Source: Rhizorhabdus sp.
Lineage (GTDB): Bacteria > Pseudomonadota > Alphaproteobacteria > Sphingomonadales > Sphingomonadaceae
Reading direction: 5' to 3'
DNA: 6,937 bases
Assembly: GCA_004297635.1 (NCBI GenBank)
Contig: SCUQ01000292.1
Coordinates: 1-6,937, forward strand
Made by a program: the position numbers and the translations under genes. Below the pieces are notes generated by a model. It did not search any database and was not told the origin of the DNA. It saw nothing but the letters and a program-made list of their open reading frames with translations. Below, piece after piece: positions 1-6,099 of the stretch (the stretch's first letter is position 1; the number at the start of each line of letters is the position of its first letter).

Positions 1-243
1 GCCGATCTGGGTCATGACGGAGAGCATGTTCTTGGTACGGACGAGACCGCCGTAGAACAGTGCCAGGCCGGGAAGGATCATGGCCAGGACAAGAACGGTC
101 GAGACCATCATCCAGGCCGTATCGCCCTTGTCAGGGGTCGGAGCAGCTGCTGCAGCGGCTTCCTGGGCCCAGGCGGGCATGGCGGTCAGCGCGGAGACGG
201 CGAGACCGCCGAGACCCGTCGCCAGCTTGTGGTGAAGCTTCAT
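1..243 (-). CDS. amtB: Ammonium transporter AmtB, N-terminal 81 residues (runs off left edge)
   Basis: This is the start of an Amt/Rh-family ammonium channel of the inner membrane, which takes up NH4+/NH3. The visible 81 residues begin [13 protein letters not shown] and form a Sec signal peptide ending near AWA-QE (residue 26), as in other proteobacterial AmtB precursors. A low-complexity Ala/Pro stretch follows. Then comes the first transmembrane segment (about residues 45-65), ending in the family signature [15 protein letters not shown]. The start is ATG at 243, preceded by a purine-rich AAGGGGG ribosome site. The gene lies 14 bp downstream of glnK on the same strand, the classic glnK-amtB operon, in which GlnK blocks the channel when nitrogen is plentiful. 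Transcription probably comes from the sigma-54 promoter ahead of glnK. The remaining transmembrane helices lie outside the window. Identification is firm. Confidence 0.95.
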   Translation of the reverse strand, partial: MKLHHKLATGLGGLAVSALTAMPAWAQEAAAAAAPTPDKGDTAWMMVSTVLVLAMILPGLALFYGGLVRTKNMLSVMTQIG

Positions 244-257
244 GTTTCCCCCTTTTC

Positions 258-596
258 TCAGAGCGCGACGTCGTCGGTTTCGCCGGTGCGGATCCGCACC
301 GCCTGCGCGACGTCGAGGACGAAGATCTTGCCGTCGCCGATGGCGCCGGTGTTGGCCGACTGCTGGATCGCCTCGACGACCCGGCCCGCCAGATCGTCGG
401 TGGTGGCCACCTCGATCTTGATCTTCGGAACCATGTTGGTGCTGTACTCGGCCCCCCGGTAGATTTCCGTCTGACCCTTCTGCCGCCCGAAGCCCTTGAC
501 CTCGGTAACGGTCATGCCCTGCACGCCCAGGCCCGAGAGCGCTTCGCGCACCTCGTCCAGCTTGAACGGCTTGATGATGGCAATGACGAGTTTCAT
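258..596 (-). CDS. glnK: Nitrogen regulatory P-II protein GlnK
   Basis: This is a trimeric P-II signal-transduction protein that senses 2-oxoglutarate, ATP and ADP. It regulates AmtB and, in related bacteria, the NtrB/NtrC system and glutamine synthetase adenylylation. It has 112 residues, the standard P-II length. It opens [20 protein letters not shown] and continues through [15 protein letters not shown]. The T-loop contains YRGAEY with Tyr51, the residue uridylylated by GlnD, and the C-terminal signature is IGDGKIFV followed by IRTGE. The ATG at 596 is chosen because AGAGGGAGG lies just upstream and the P-II N-terminus begins exactly there. A longer frame back to 650 would translate through the sigma-54 promoter and is rejected. 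Because amtB follows 14 bp later, GlnK is preferred over GlnB; sequence alone separates them poorly. Confidence 0.95.
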   Translation of the reverse strand: MKLVIAIIKPFKLDEVREALSGLGVQGMTVTEVKGFGRQKGQTEIYRGAEYSTNMVPKIKIEVATTDDLAGRVVEAIQQSANTGAIGDGKIFVLDVAQAVRIRTGETDDVAL

Positions 597-626
597 TCTG
601 CCTCCCTCTTTTAGCCCGATTGTGCA

Positions 627-643
627 TCGCAATAAGCGTGCCA
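627..643 (-). promoter_or_regulatory. Sigma-54 (-24/-12) promoter of glnK-amtB
   Basis: Read on the minus strand the site is TGGCACGCTTATTGCGA. It matches the sigma-54 consensus TGGCACG-N4-TTGC exactly, with the required GG-N10-GC spacing (GG at 642-641, GC at 630-629). Initiation would be near 617, giving a leader of roughly 20 nt that contains the glnK ribosome site. RpoN-dependent, NtrC-activated control of glnK-amtB is well known in proteobacteria, so location and sequence agree. Confidence 0.85.
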
Positions 644-649
644 GTTCCA

Positions 650-665
650 TGAATCGCCGGATTCA
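650..665. repeat. Inverted repeat TGAATC-N4-GATTCA beside the sigma-54 promoter
   Basis: Perfect 6-bp arms (650-655 and 660-665) flank the spacer GCCG. The element ends 7 bp upstream of the -24 box, at about -33 to -48 from the predicted start. It could be an operator for a repressor or co-activator of glnK, or chance. It does not resemble the enteric NtrC site, which has GCAC/GTGC arms. Confidence 0.35.
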
Positions 666-711
666 CAGGCTCGATTTTACAAAGGGGGAAAAGGGGCGCC
701 GAACGACTCGG

Positions 712-724
712 AAAGCCTTTGATT
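712..724 (-). promoter_or_regulatory. Candidate IHF-binding site upstream of glnK
   Basis: On the minus strand AATCAAAGGCTTT matches the IHF consensus WATCAANNNNTTR at all positions but the last. It sits at about -95 to -107 from the predicted sigma-54 start, between that promoter and the inverted repeat at 751-765. This is where IHF commonly bends DNA to bring an NtrC-type activator to sigma-54 polymerase. Assigned by motif match and position only. Confidence 0.4.
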
Positions 725-735
725 AAAAGTTAAGC

Positions 736-765
736 CCTGCCTTTTTTTTGGGCAGGACATCTGCC
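736..765 (-). promoter_or_regulatory. Overlapping CCTGCC/GGCAGG inverted repeats: possible enhancer site or terminator
   Basis: CCTGCC (736-741) and GGCAGG (751-756) can pair across a 9-nt, T-rich loop. GGCAG (751-755) also pairs with CTGCC (761-765) across 5 nt. Two readings fit. As DNA, the 15-bp repeat at 751-765 lies about 134-148 bp upstream of the predicted glnK start, a normal distance for an NtrC-like activator. As RNA on the minus strand, the hairpin is followed by GCTTAACTTTT and could end transcription of the chemoreceptor gene stopping at 863. The rest of the 597-862 gap shows no gene. Confidence 0.35.
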
Positions 766-862
766 TGATTTCGAGCTTACCTGCCTCCGTCGCGCGGAGA
801 AAAGGCGTGTCAGAAGGGTGGCGGCGCTCATGCCGGTCCGTCGGTAGGCATCGGAAGGGCCG

Positions 863-1894
863 TCAGGCCGGAGGGCGATCCTGCAGGATCATGTGGGCGC
901 TTTCGGTCGCCTGGCGGGTGGTCTCGGCGAGGGTGCGCACCTCGGCCGCCACGATGGCGAAGCCTCGGCCGGCCTGGCCAGCCCGGGCGGCCTCGATGCT
1001 TGCGCTGACCGCCAGGAGCTTGGTCTGCTGCGCCAGCTTGCCGATCGACCCGACAACCGTACCGAGCTGTCGGTGCGTCAGCTCCAGCTTCCGGCTGCGG
1101 TCTTCCAGTTCGGCACGCAGGCTTGCATCGGATTCGACCTGCACCTGTTCGGTGATGTCGGATGCGAATTTCACGATCTTATAGGGCTGCCCCCGGGCGT
1201 CCAATATGGGGTTGTAGGTCGCCTGGATCCAGATTTCCTTCCCGCCGCTGCCGATCCGCATGAAACGCCCAGCCTCGAAGCGCCCATGTCCCAGCGCACC
1301 CCAGAACCGGCGATATTCTTCCGAGGCCGCAACCTCGGGCAAGCAGAAGATACGATGATGCCGCCCCACGATCTCGTCCAGCGCATAGCCGAACAGCCGC
1401 AGGAAATTGTCGTTCGCCGAGAGGATTGTCCCGTTCAGGTCGAATTCGATCGTCGCATGCGACCGATCGATCGCGCGCACGACGCTGCCGTGCTCGGCGC
1501 TGACGCGTTTCTGGGCCGTGATGTCGGTCGCGAACTTCAGGACCCGGCAGGGTGCCCCATGATTATCCAATACCGGATTATAGCTGGCCTGGAACCAGAT
1601 CGCCGAACCGTCGCTGCGCAGGCGCGCATATTCGCCGGAATGACATTCGCCGCTTCCCAGCCGGGTCCAGAAGTGGCGATAGTCCTCCGACGCGGCATGG
1701 CGGGCCTCACAGAAGATGCGGTGATGGCGGCCTTCCAGCGCCTCGATCGAATAGCCGACAGCGGCCAGGAAATGGTCGTTGGCCCAGACGATCGTGCCGT
1801 CCAGCGCAAACTCGGCAACCGCCTGCGACCGGATCACCGCTTCCCACAGCGAATCCCCGCGATAACGCTCAAAGCAATGCGCCTCGCCAGCCAT
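863..1894 (-). CDS. Soluble double-PAS methyl-accepting chemotaxis protein with a short signalling domain
   Basis: This 343-residue protein has two tandem PAS domains (about 18-126 and 138-248). Each carries GRHHRIFC and a YNP(V/I)LD strand and ends in KFA(T/S)DIT. A short linker leads to a methyl-accepting hairpin tip (about 290-328) with SIEAARAG and [12 protein letters not shown], the part that contacts CheA and CheW. There is no signal peptide, transmembrane helix or HAMP domain, so it should be cytoplasmic. The layout recalls Pseudomonas BdlA (PAS-PAS-MCP, biofilm dispersal), but the coiled-coil arms are much shorter than in a full receptor and the protein ends 15 residues after the tip. 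The PAS ligand is unknown. ATG 1894 is preferred over TTG 1924, which lacks a ribosome site; a GGGGGCG stretch lies upstream of the ATG. It is a separate unit, 89 bp downstream of the DUF924 gene. Confidence 0.85.
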   Translation of the reverse strand: MAGEAHCFERYRGDSLWEAVIRSQAVAEFALDGTIVWANDHFLAAVGYSIEALEGRHHRIFCEARHAASEDYRHFWTRLGSGECHSGEYARLRSDGSAIWFQASYNPVLDNHGAPCRVLKFATDITAQKRVSAEHGSVVRAIDRSHATIEFDLNGTILSANDNFLRLFGYALDEIVGRHHRIFCLPEVAASEEYRRFWGALGHGRFEAGRFMRIGSGGKEIWIQATYNPILDARGQPYKIVKFASDITEQVQVESDASLRAELEDRSRKLELTHRQLGTVVGSIGKLAQQTKLLAVSASIEAARAGQAGRGFAIVAAEVRTLAETTRQATESAHMILQDRPPA

Positions 1895-1941
1895 TCCCCG
1901 AACGCCCCCGTCGAACCTGCCCAAGAATCTGCTGTATGAGA

Positions 1942-1958
1942 TTGTTTCTGCGCAACAA
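1942..1958. repeat. Small inverted repeat TTGTT-N7-AACAA upstream of the PAS receptor gene
   Basis: Five-base arms (1942-1946 and 1954-1958) lie in the 89-bp gap between the DUF924 gene and the receptor gene, where the receptor promoter should be. No convincing -35/-10 pair or flagellar sigma-28 motif was found there. The repeat may be an operator, but arms this short can arise by chance. Confidence 0.2.
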
Positions 1959-1983
1959 CTCGGTGTTTTCCCCTAACGCTCTC

Positions 1984-2535
1984 TCACCAGTCCCGGCTGG
2001 CCGCTATCCCCGCTTCCTCACCAGGGCGGTTCGGGCGACCAAGGGCCGCATTGCGCGCGGGGAAGCGGCCATAGCGTGCGATCATGTCATGGTGCTTGCG
2101 CGCGAAATTGAGCGAATTGGCGATGCCGAGCGCGGTGAACAGCGCCACCGATCGCTGCTGATCCTTCAACCGCTCGCTATGCTGAAAGGGCATGTACAGA
2201 AAGCTGCGCTCGTCCCTGGTCATCGCCTGATCCAATCCACGGTCGATGGCGCCCTCCGCTATCGCCAGCGCGAGAGGGTCGGTCGAGAAGGCGTCGGCAT
2301 GGCCGCGGAACATGTTGCGCGAAAACTGGTCGAACAGGATCACGCCGGCCAGCGCCTCGCGCGGTGAATCGAGGAATGTTTCGGGCGGACGGCTGCGCCA
2401 AGCTTCCCAGAGCTCGCCGAAGCGCTCGATGATCGCCGCGTCGGTCTCGGCCGATCGGGTCCACCAGCGGTCGGGCCCGATTTCGTCGAACCAGAAACCC
2501 AGGATCGCTTCGGTGCCTTCGGCGGGGGTCACCAT
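1984..2535 (-). CDS. DUF924 family protein
   Basis: This 183-residue protein belongs to the DUF924 family, whose biochemical role is not established; its all-helical fold has been likened to TPR proteins. The family landmarks are present in order: GFWF at 13-16, RWW at 23-25, FDQFSRNMFRG at 68-78, FLYMPFQHSE at 112-121, and the FARKHHDMI to RNAALGR block at 144-167. The length is normal and no signal peptide or membrane segment is seen, so it is probably cytosolic. ATG 2535 lies inside the end of the patatin gene (7-bp overlap) with only a weak ribosome site, which suggests translational coupling. It is the last gene of the tldD-patatin-DUF924 unit. Function in the operon is unknown. Confidence 0.9.
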   Translation of the reverse strand: MVTPAEGTEAILGFWFDEIGPDRWWTRSAETDAAIIERFGELWEAWRSRPPETFLDSPREALAGVILFDQFSRNMFRGHADAFSTDPLALAIAEGAIDRGLDQAMTRDERSFLYMPFQHSERLKDQQRSVALFTALGIANSLNFARKHHDMIARYGRFPARNAALGRPNRPGEEAGIAASRDW

Positions 2536-3365
2536 CGCCGCGACGCCGGGCGCGGTGGCCGGCCGACCAGCGCACGGATATCCGCGAGATGATCGATCAC
2601 ACTCTGGCGGCCGATCGCGATCAGCTCGTCGGCGCGGGTGAAGTCGTGGATCTCGACATGGCCGACCGGCAGAGTCAGCGCATAGTCGGGTGGATCGAGC
2701 GCCAGCGAGTGGCGCGCCAGTTCGGCCATCAGCAACATAGTGGAGGCTCTAACGACCGCTATCGACGGATGGTTGCGCGCCGGCCGCGCGCGGATCGCGC
2801 TGGCGACCCGGCGGCCATGATAATCGCCCTGGAGATTGACCGAGAGCACCGGCAGCTTCGGCGCGATCGCCCGCGCCGCGGCGACCGGCACCGGCATCAC
2901 CACGCCGCCGTCGACCAGGAACTGCCCGTCGAACTGAACCGGCCGGAACAGGCCCGGAATCGCGATCGACGCCATGATCGCAGGGTTGACCGGCCCCCGA
3001 TCGATGATCACCGGCTTGCCCGAGACCAGATCGCAGGCGACCGCGCAGGACGGGATCAGCAGTTCCTGGAATTGCAGCCTGGCGAAATGCATCTCCAGAT
3101 CACGCAGGATGCCGCGCCCGCCCAGCATCGCGCCCGGACGGAAATGGATGTCGAGATAGGACAGCACGCGCAGCCAGTTGGCAGAGCGGGCAATCCGTTC
3201 GAGCGGGTCGAGCTTGCCCGCCGCGAAGGCCACCGCAGCGAGCGCCCCGATCGACGTGCCGGCGGCGGCGCGGACGGGAATGCCGTGATCCTGCAGCGCG
3301 CGCAGCACGCCGATATGCGCCCAGCCCAGCGCGGCCCCACCCCCGAGTGCGACCGCGATCGCCAT
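2529..3365 (-). CDS. Patatin-like phospholipase (RssA-type)
   Basis: This 278-residue protein is a patatin-family serine hydrolase, expected to cleave acyl esters of phospholipids or other lipids with a Ser-Asp dyad. The oxyanion-hole loop GGGAALGWAHIGV is at 8-20, the nucleophile elbow GTSIG at 36-40 (Ser38), and the catalytic Asp in DGG at 152-154 (Asp152). All key residues are intact. There is no signal peptide or transmembrane segment, so it should act in the cytosol or on the inner membrane surface. Its compact form resembles bacterial RssA rather than secreted ExoU-type toxins. ATG 3365 follows the tldD stop by 3 bp, and its stop overlaps the DUF924 start by 7 bp, so the three genes are probably co-transcribed. 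The substrate cannot be predicted. Confidence 0.93.
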   Translation of the reverse strand: MAIAVALGGGAALGWAHIGVLRALQDHGIPVRAAAGTSIGALAAVAFAAGKLDPLERIARSANWLRVLSYLDIHFRPGAMLGGRGILRDLEMHFARLQFQELLIPSCAVACDLVSGKPVIIDRGPVNPAIMASIAIPGLFRPVQFDGQFLVDGGVVMPVPVAAARAIAPKLPVLSVNLQGDYHGRRVASAIRARPARNHPSIAVVRASTMLLMAELARHSLALDPPDYALTLPVGHVEIHDFTRADELIAIGRQSVIDHLADIRALVGRPPRPASRRW

Positions 3366-3368
3366 GGA

Positions 3369-4799
3369 TCAGGCCGCCGTGCCGCCCACGGTAAGCGCGG
3401 ACACCATGACGGTCGGCTGGCCAACCCCGGCCGGGACGGACTGGCCGCCCTTGCCACAGATGCCGACGCCTTCGTCCAGCGCCATGTCGTTGCCGATCGC
3501 GGTGACCTTCGTCAGCACTGACGGCCCGTCGCCGATCAGGGTCGCGCCCTTGATCGGCACGGTCAGCTTCCCATTCTCGATCTTGTACGCCTCGGTGCAG
3601 GAGAAGACGAACTTGCCCGAGGTGATGTCGACCTGCCCGCCGCCGAAGCTCTTGGCATAGATGCCGTTGCCGGCGCGGGCGATGATCTCCTCGGGGTCTT
3701 CCGCGCCGCCATACATGAAGGTGTTGGTCATGCGCGGCATCGGCGCATGGGCGTAGCTTTCGCGGCGGCCGTTGCCCGTCGGATCGACCCCCATCAGCCG
3801 CGCGTTGAGCCGGTCCTGGATATAGCCCTTGAGTATGCCGTCCTCGATCAGGACGGTGCATTGGGTGGGCGTCCCCTCATCGTCGATGGTCAGCGAGCCG
3901 CGACGGTCGGCAATTGAGCCGTCATCGACCACGGTGACGCCAGGTGCGGCGACCCGATCGCCGATCCGTCCGGCGAAGGCCGAGGTGCCCTTGCGGTTGA
4001 AATCGCCTTCCAAACCATGGCCGATCGCCTCGTGGAGCAGCACGCCCGGCCAGCCGGGGCCGCACACCACGGTCATCTCTCCCGCCGGGGCCGCGACCGC
4101 ATCGAGATTGACGATCGCCTGCGCCAGCGCCTCGTCGATCGCGCGATTCCACTGCGCCGGCTCGAACAGCCGGTCATAGAGATAGCGTCCACCCATGCCG
4201 AAGAAGCCGGTTTCGCGGCGGCCGTTCTGCTCGACGACGATCGAGACGTTGAGGCGGACGAGCGGGCGCACGTCGAAGGCTGTGAAACCGTCGGGGCGGA
4301 CGATCTCGACGACGCTCCACGATCCCGACAGGCCGACCGACACCTGGACGACGCGCGGATCGCGCGCGCGGGCGGCGGCATCGACCTGCTGGCAAAGCTC
4401 GACCTTCTTCGCGAAGGGGATCAGGCCCAGCGGATCGTCGGCTGTATAGAGACTGCTATTGGTGCGGCGCGGCGGCGCGCTACGGCTGCCCGTCGCCGGG
4501 TCCAGCAGGGTCATCGTCTCACCGGCGCGCAGGATCGCGGCCTCGCTCAGCTCATTGGCATGGGCGAAAGCGGTGGTCTCGCCCGAAACGCCGCGCAGAC
4601 CGAAGCCCGCCTGCGTATTATAGTCCGCAGTCTTCAGCCGCCCGTCATCGAAGCCAAAGCTCTCCGACGTCATATATTGGAGATAGAGCTCGCCGTCGTC
4701 GCAGCCCTTCAGGGTCTGCGCGGTGAGCCGCAGCGCCGCGTCGGGATCGAGCGCGTCGCGGTAGAGGAAATGGCGGGGGTCGGGTGCGAGGATGGTCAT
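3369..4799 (-). CDS. tldD: Metalloprotease TldD
   Basis: TldD (476 residues; E. coli TldD is about 481) is the catalytic subunit of the TldD/TldE (PmbA) zinc protease, which degrades unfolded peptides and trims natural-product precursors such as microcin B17. The zinc motif HEAIGH lies at 256-261 (His256, Glu257, His261) in the conserved context GPGWPGVLLHEAIGHGLEGD. Cys448, in GVGICGKGGQS, matches the conserved cysteine described as a zinc ligand in E. coli TldD. Other near-identical blocks are DDEGTP, LNARLMG, GNGRRESYAH and GGGQVDITSGKFVF. It is cytosolic, with no signal peptide. The PmbA/TldE partner is not in the window. ATG 4799 fits the family N-terminus but has no strong ribosome site, in keeping with a possible leaderless transcript. 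It heads an operon with the patatin and DUF924 genes. Confidence 0.96.
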   Translation of the reverse strand: MTILAPDPRHFLYRDALDPDAALRLTAQTLKGCDDGELYLQYMTSESFGFDDGRLKTADYNTQAGFGLRGVSGETTAFAHANELSEAAILRAGETMTLLDPATGSRSAPPRRTNSSLYTADDPLGLIPFAKKVELCQQVDAAARARDPRVVQVSVGLSGSWSVVEIVRPDGFTAFDVRPLVRLNVSIVVEQNGRRETGFFGMGGRYLYDRLFEPAQWNRAIDEALAQAIVNLDAVAAPAGEMTVVCGPGWPGVLLHEAIGHGLEGDFNRKGTSAFAGRIGDRVAAPGVTVVDDGSIADRRGSLTIDDEGTPTQCTVLIEDGILKGYIQDRLNARLMGVDPTGNGRRESYAHAPMPRMTNTFMYGGAEDPEEIIARAGNGIYAKSFGGGQVDITSGKFVFSCTEAYKIENGKLTVPIKGATLIGDGPSVLTKVTAIGNDMALDEGVGICGKGGQSVPAGVGQPTVMVSALTVGGTAA

Positions 4800-4805
4800 G
4801 GGCCC

Positions 4806-4833
4806 GATATAGGCGCTCCAAGGCGAAGCCCAA
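4806..4833 (-). promoter_or_regulatory. Candidate tldD promoter placing the start at or beside the ATG (leaderless)
   Basis: On the minus strand TTGGGC (4833-4828) and TATATC (4811-4806) are 16 bp apart. Initiation would fall about 6-8 bp after the -10 box, that is at or next to the tldD ATG (4799). The lack of a Shine-Dalgarno sequence there agrees with a leaderless mRNA. Based on motif match only; another promoter further up is possible. Confidence 0.35.
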
Positions 4834-4869
4834 TAGGGATATTTGCCTCTTATCCGTCATTCCCAGCCG

Positions 4870-4894
4870 TCATGCTGAACGTGTTTCAGCATCC
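4870..4894. repeat. REP-like palindrome ATGCTGAA-N5-TTCAGCAT
   Basis: Perfect 8-bp arms (4872-4879 and 4885-4892) surround CGTGT, in the context GTCATGCTGAAC...TTTCAGCATCCA. From memory, intergenic elements of this type recur in sphingomonad genomes as dispersed REP-like repeats; only one copy is present here. It lies between the zf-CHCC gene and tldD and could form an RNA hairpin. Whether it is regulatory or just a mobile remnant cannot be told. Confidence 0.6.
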
Positions 4895-4924
4895 ACCCGC
4901 CCGCTGAGACAGGTTGTAAGACGG

Positions 4925-4963
4925 AAAATACAGCGTGGCTGCAGGATCCGCCGGGTCTGCAGC
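4925..4963 (-). terminator. Candidate terminator after the zf-CHCC gene
   Basis: On the minus strand GCTGCAG (4963-4957) pairs with CTGCAGC (4944-4938), with further ACCC/GGATC pairing inside across a short GGC loop. About six bases later comes TATTTT. It lies 58 bp past the zf-CHCC stop at 5021. The T-tract is short and displaced, so it is a plausible but not strong intrinsic terminator. Confidence 0.35.
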
Positions 4964-5020
4964 AAGCTTCAGAGTAGATGCCGAAACAAGGTCAGCCTGA
5001 CGAGGTAAAGGCTAGCTGAC

Positions 5021-5227
5021 TCAGTGGTGCCCGCCGTCCCCGCCGCCCTGCAGTACGAACCTACGGTCGCAATAGCCGCAATCGGCATAGCCGAGGTCGG
5101 GATCGATCTCGATGAACACGCGCGGATGGCCAAGCGCCGCACCACCCGGAATCTCACTGGCCCCGTCGCAGGCGACGCGGGTCGAAGTGACGGTGACGGT
5201 CTCGGGGGCGGACGGCTGGCTGCTCAT
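5021..5227 (-). CDS. Zinc-finger protein, zf-CHCC (NDUFS6-like)
   Basis: This 68-residue protein belongs to the zf-CHCC family, related to the mitochondrial complex I accessory subunit NDUFS6. The metal ligands are Cys20 (VACDG), His34 (GHPRVFIEI), Cys50 and Cys53 ([11 protein letters not shown]), in the expected Cys-x13-His-x15-Cys-x2-Cys order. Small stand-alone versions are common in alphaproteobacteria and are thought to support complex I, although their exact bacterial role is poorly defined. The tail is Gly/His-rich (GGGDGGHH). The start is ATG 5227; the ribosome site is weak. It lies 47 bp downstream of a secreted-protein gene on the same strand and may share its transcript. Confidence 0.88.
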   Translation of the reverse strand: MSSQPSAPETVTVTSTRVACDGASEIPGGAALGHPRVFIEIDPDLGYADCGYCDRRFVLQGGGDGGHH

Positions 5228-5274
5228 GCGCGCCGATTAGCAAGAGGCGCAGAGTCGCGCAACGTGTCGCGCAA

Positions 5275-5598
5275 TCAGTAGCGGCGCCCGAAGCGGCTAT
5301 TCTCGAAGGCCAGCGCGATCGAGCCGCTGTCGCCGACCGGCGCGACCATCGATCCGAACACGCCGCGCGCGCCGCCGGTGCCGACGAACATGCCGACCTC
5401 GCCATGGATCTGCTTGCTCAAGCCGTTTATCGCCGGCTCGCCGATATCCGACTGGCGCCGCGCGGCGGCGGCATCGAGCAGCTTCTCCTTGGCGGCGGGG
5501 CTCAGCGCCACCACCGTCTCCTCGGCGCCGGCGGCGGAGGCGATCAGCAACGCGGCGAGCGCGAGGCCATATCGTGCGGAGGTGTGATGTGCTGTCAT
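5275..5598 (-). CDS. Small secreted protein of unknown function
   Basis: The 107-residue product begins with a clear Sec signal peptide: a basic start with HH and R, a hydrophobic core at about 11-22, then the AGA-EE cleavage site after residue 25. The mature protein, about 82 residues, is probably periplasmic. A helical Ala/Lys-rich segment (34-50) is followed by a glycine-rich C-terminal half with GEVGMFVGTGGARGVFGSM and a final FENSRFGRRY. I do not recognise a named domain; the order of motifs looks like a conserved hypothetical of sphingomonads, but that is from memory. There are no cysteines, so it is not a lipoprotein. The start is ATG 5598, 34 bp from the divergent RNase H-like gene. 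The same frame is open far upstream, but the signal peptide fixes this start. Confidence 0.75.
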   Translation of the reverse strand: MTAHHTSARYGLALAALLIASAAGAEETVVALSPAAKEKLLDAAAARRQSDIGEPAINGLSKQIHGEVGMFVGTGGARGVFGSMVAPVGDSGSIALAFENSRFGRRY

Positions 5599-5632
5599 GG
5601 GTCCGTGATGGTAGCAGAGCGGTGAAGCGCAG

Positions 5633-6040
5633 GTGAACGAAAAGCACGAAGCATCGGTGAAGCTCTGGTTCGACGGCGGCTGCCGCCCCAATCCCGGTGC
5701 GATGGAGACCGCCGTGGTGCTGCGCGGCATCGCCGATATCCGGCGCGGCCTTGGCCATGGCGGCAACGAACAGGCCGAGTGGCTGGCGCTGCTCCATGCG
5801 CTGGAGGTCGCCGCGGCGAACGGCCTGCGCGACATCATCCTGATCGGCGATTCGCTCTCGGTGATCCGGCAGGCGACGCGGAAGCAGTCCAGCCGATCGG
5901 CCGAGGCGAAGGAATGCCGCGAACGGTTCAAGCAATCCGCCGCCCGTTTCGACCGGGTCCGTCTGCGCCACACGATGCGCGCACACAATCTGGCGGGCAT
6001 CGCGCTGGAGCGGGCGCGATGGATGCAGCAAGGCGCTTGA
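5633..6040 (+). CDS. RNase H-fold protein (RNase HI-like), last catalytic Asp replaced
   Basis: This 135-residue protein has the RNase H fold and would be expected to cut RNA in RNA-DNA hybrids if active. The first motif FDGGCRPNPG holds Asp14; the second, NEQAEWLALLHAL, holds Glu49; the third, ILIGDSLSVI, holds Asp73. These match Asp10, Glu48 and Asp70 of E. coli RNase HI. The fourth motif, usually N-x-x-A-D-x-(L/A)-A, reads HNLAGIALE (118-126), so the Asp position is Gly122. The basic handle region of E. coli RNase HI is not obvious. It may be a weak nuclease or a binding protein. The start is GTG 5633; TAG lies in frame at 5612, so no longer start is possible, and GTG 5657 is the only shorter alternative before the first motif. 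The ribosome site is weak. It diverges from the secreted-protein gene. Confidence 0.82.
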   Translation: MNEKHEASVKLWFDGGCRPNPGAMETAVVLRGIADIRRGLGHGGNEQAEWLALLHALEVAAANGLRDIILIGDSLSVIRQATRKQSSRSAEAKECRERFKQSAARFDRVRLRHTMRAHNLAGIALERARWMQQGA

Positions 6041-6065
6041 CGCCTCGCACGAGATCGATCATTAT
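6037..6065 (+). promoter_or_regulatory. Candidate sigma-70-type promoter for the M23-like gene
   Basis: TTGACG (6037-6042, 5 of 6 to consensus) and CATTAT (6060-6065, 4 of 6) are separated by 17 bp. The -35 box overlaps the TGA stop of the RNase H-like gene. Transcription would start near 6072, ahead of both possible TTG starts of the next gene. A separate promoter here suggests independent expression. Confidence 0.45.
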
Positions 6066-6099
6066 GTTCTCCATTTGTTCTTGATATGTAGGGAGTGGA

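Noticed and set aside
597..650. N-terminal extension of GlnK from ATG 650 (18 extra residues)
   Set aside because: It would translate through the sigma-54 promoter; P-II proteins begin at MKLV-type sequence, and the strong AGAGGGAGG site is just before ATG 596.
829..852. ATGCC-N12-GGCAT inverted repeat as terminator of the PAS receptor gene
   Set aside because: Arms of five bases with a 12-base loop and no T-tract on the minus strand; not convincing.
877..890. Perfect 14-bp palindrome GATCCTGCAGGATC
   Set aside because: It lies inside the receptor coding sequence; a perfect palindrome of this length is not unexpected by chance in about 7 kb of DNA.
1895..1924. TTG 1924 as the start of the PAS receptor
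   Set aside because: No ribosome site precedes it, and the added residues (GRFDGGVRG) are not part of the PAS domain.
893..1939. Long plus-strand open frame opposite the PAS receptor gene
   Set aside because: It is the antisense of clearly coding sequence in GC-rich DNA; its translation shows no domain and odd composition. The same applies to plus-strand frames at 1552-2367, 2589-3521 and 4017-4907.
5620..5663. Direct repeat CGGTGAAGC (5620-5628 and 5655-5663) around the divergent gene starts
   Set aside because: Only two 9-bp copies, the second inside the RNase H-like coding region; too little to call an operator.
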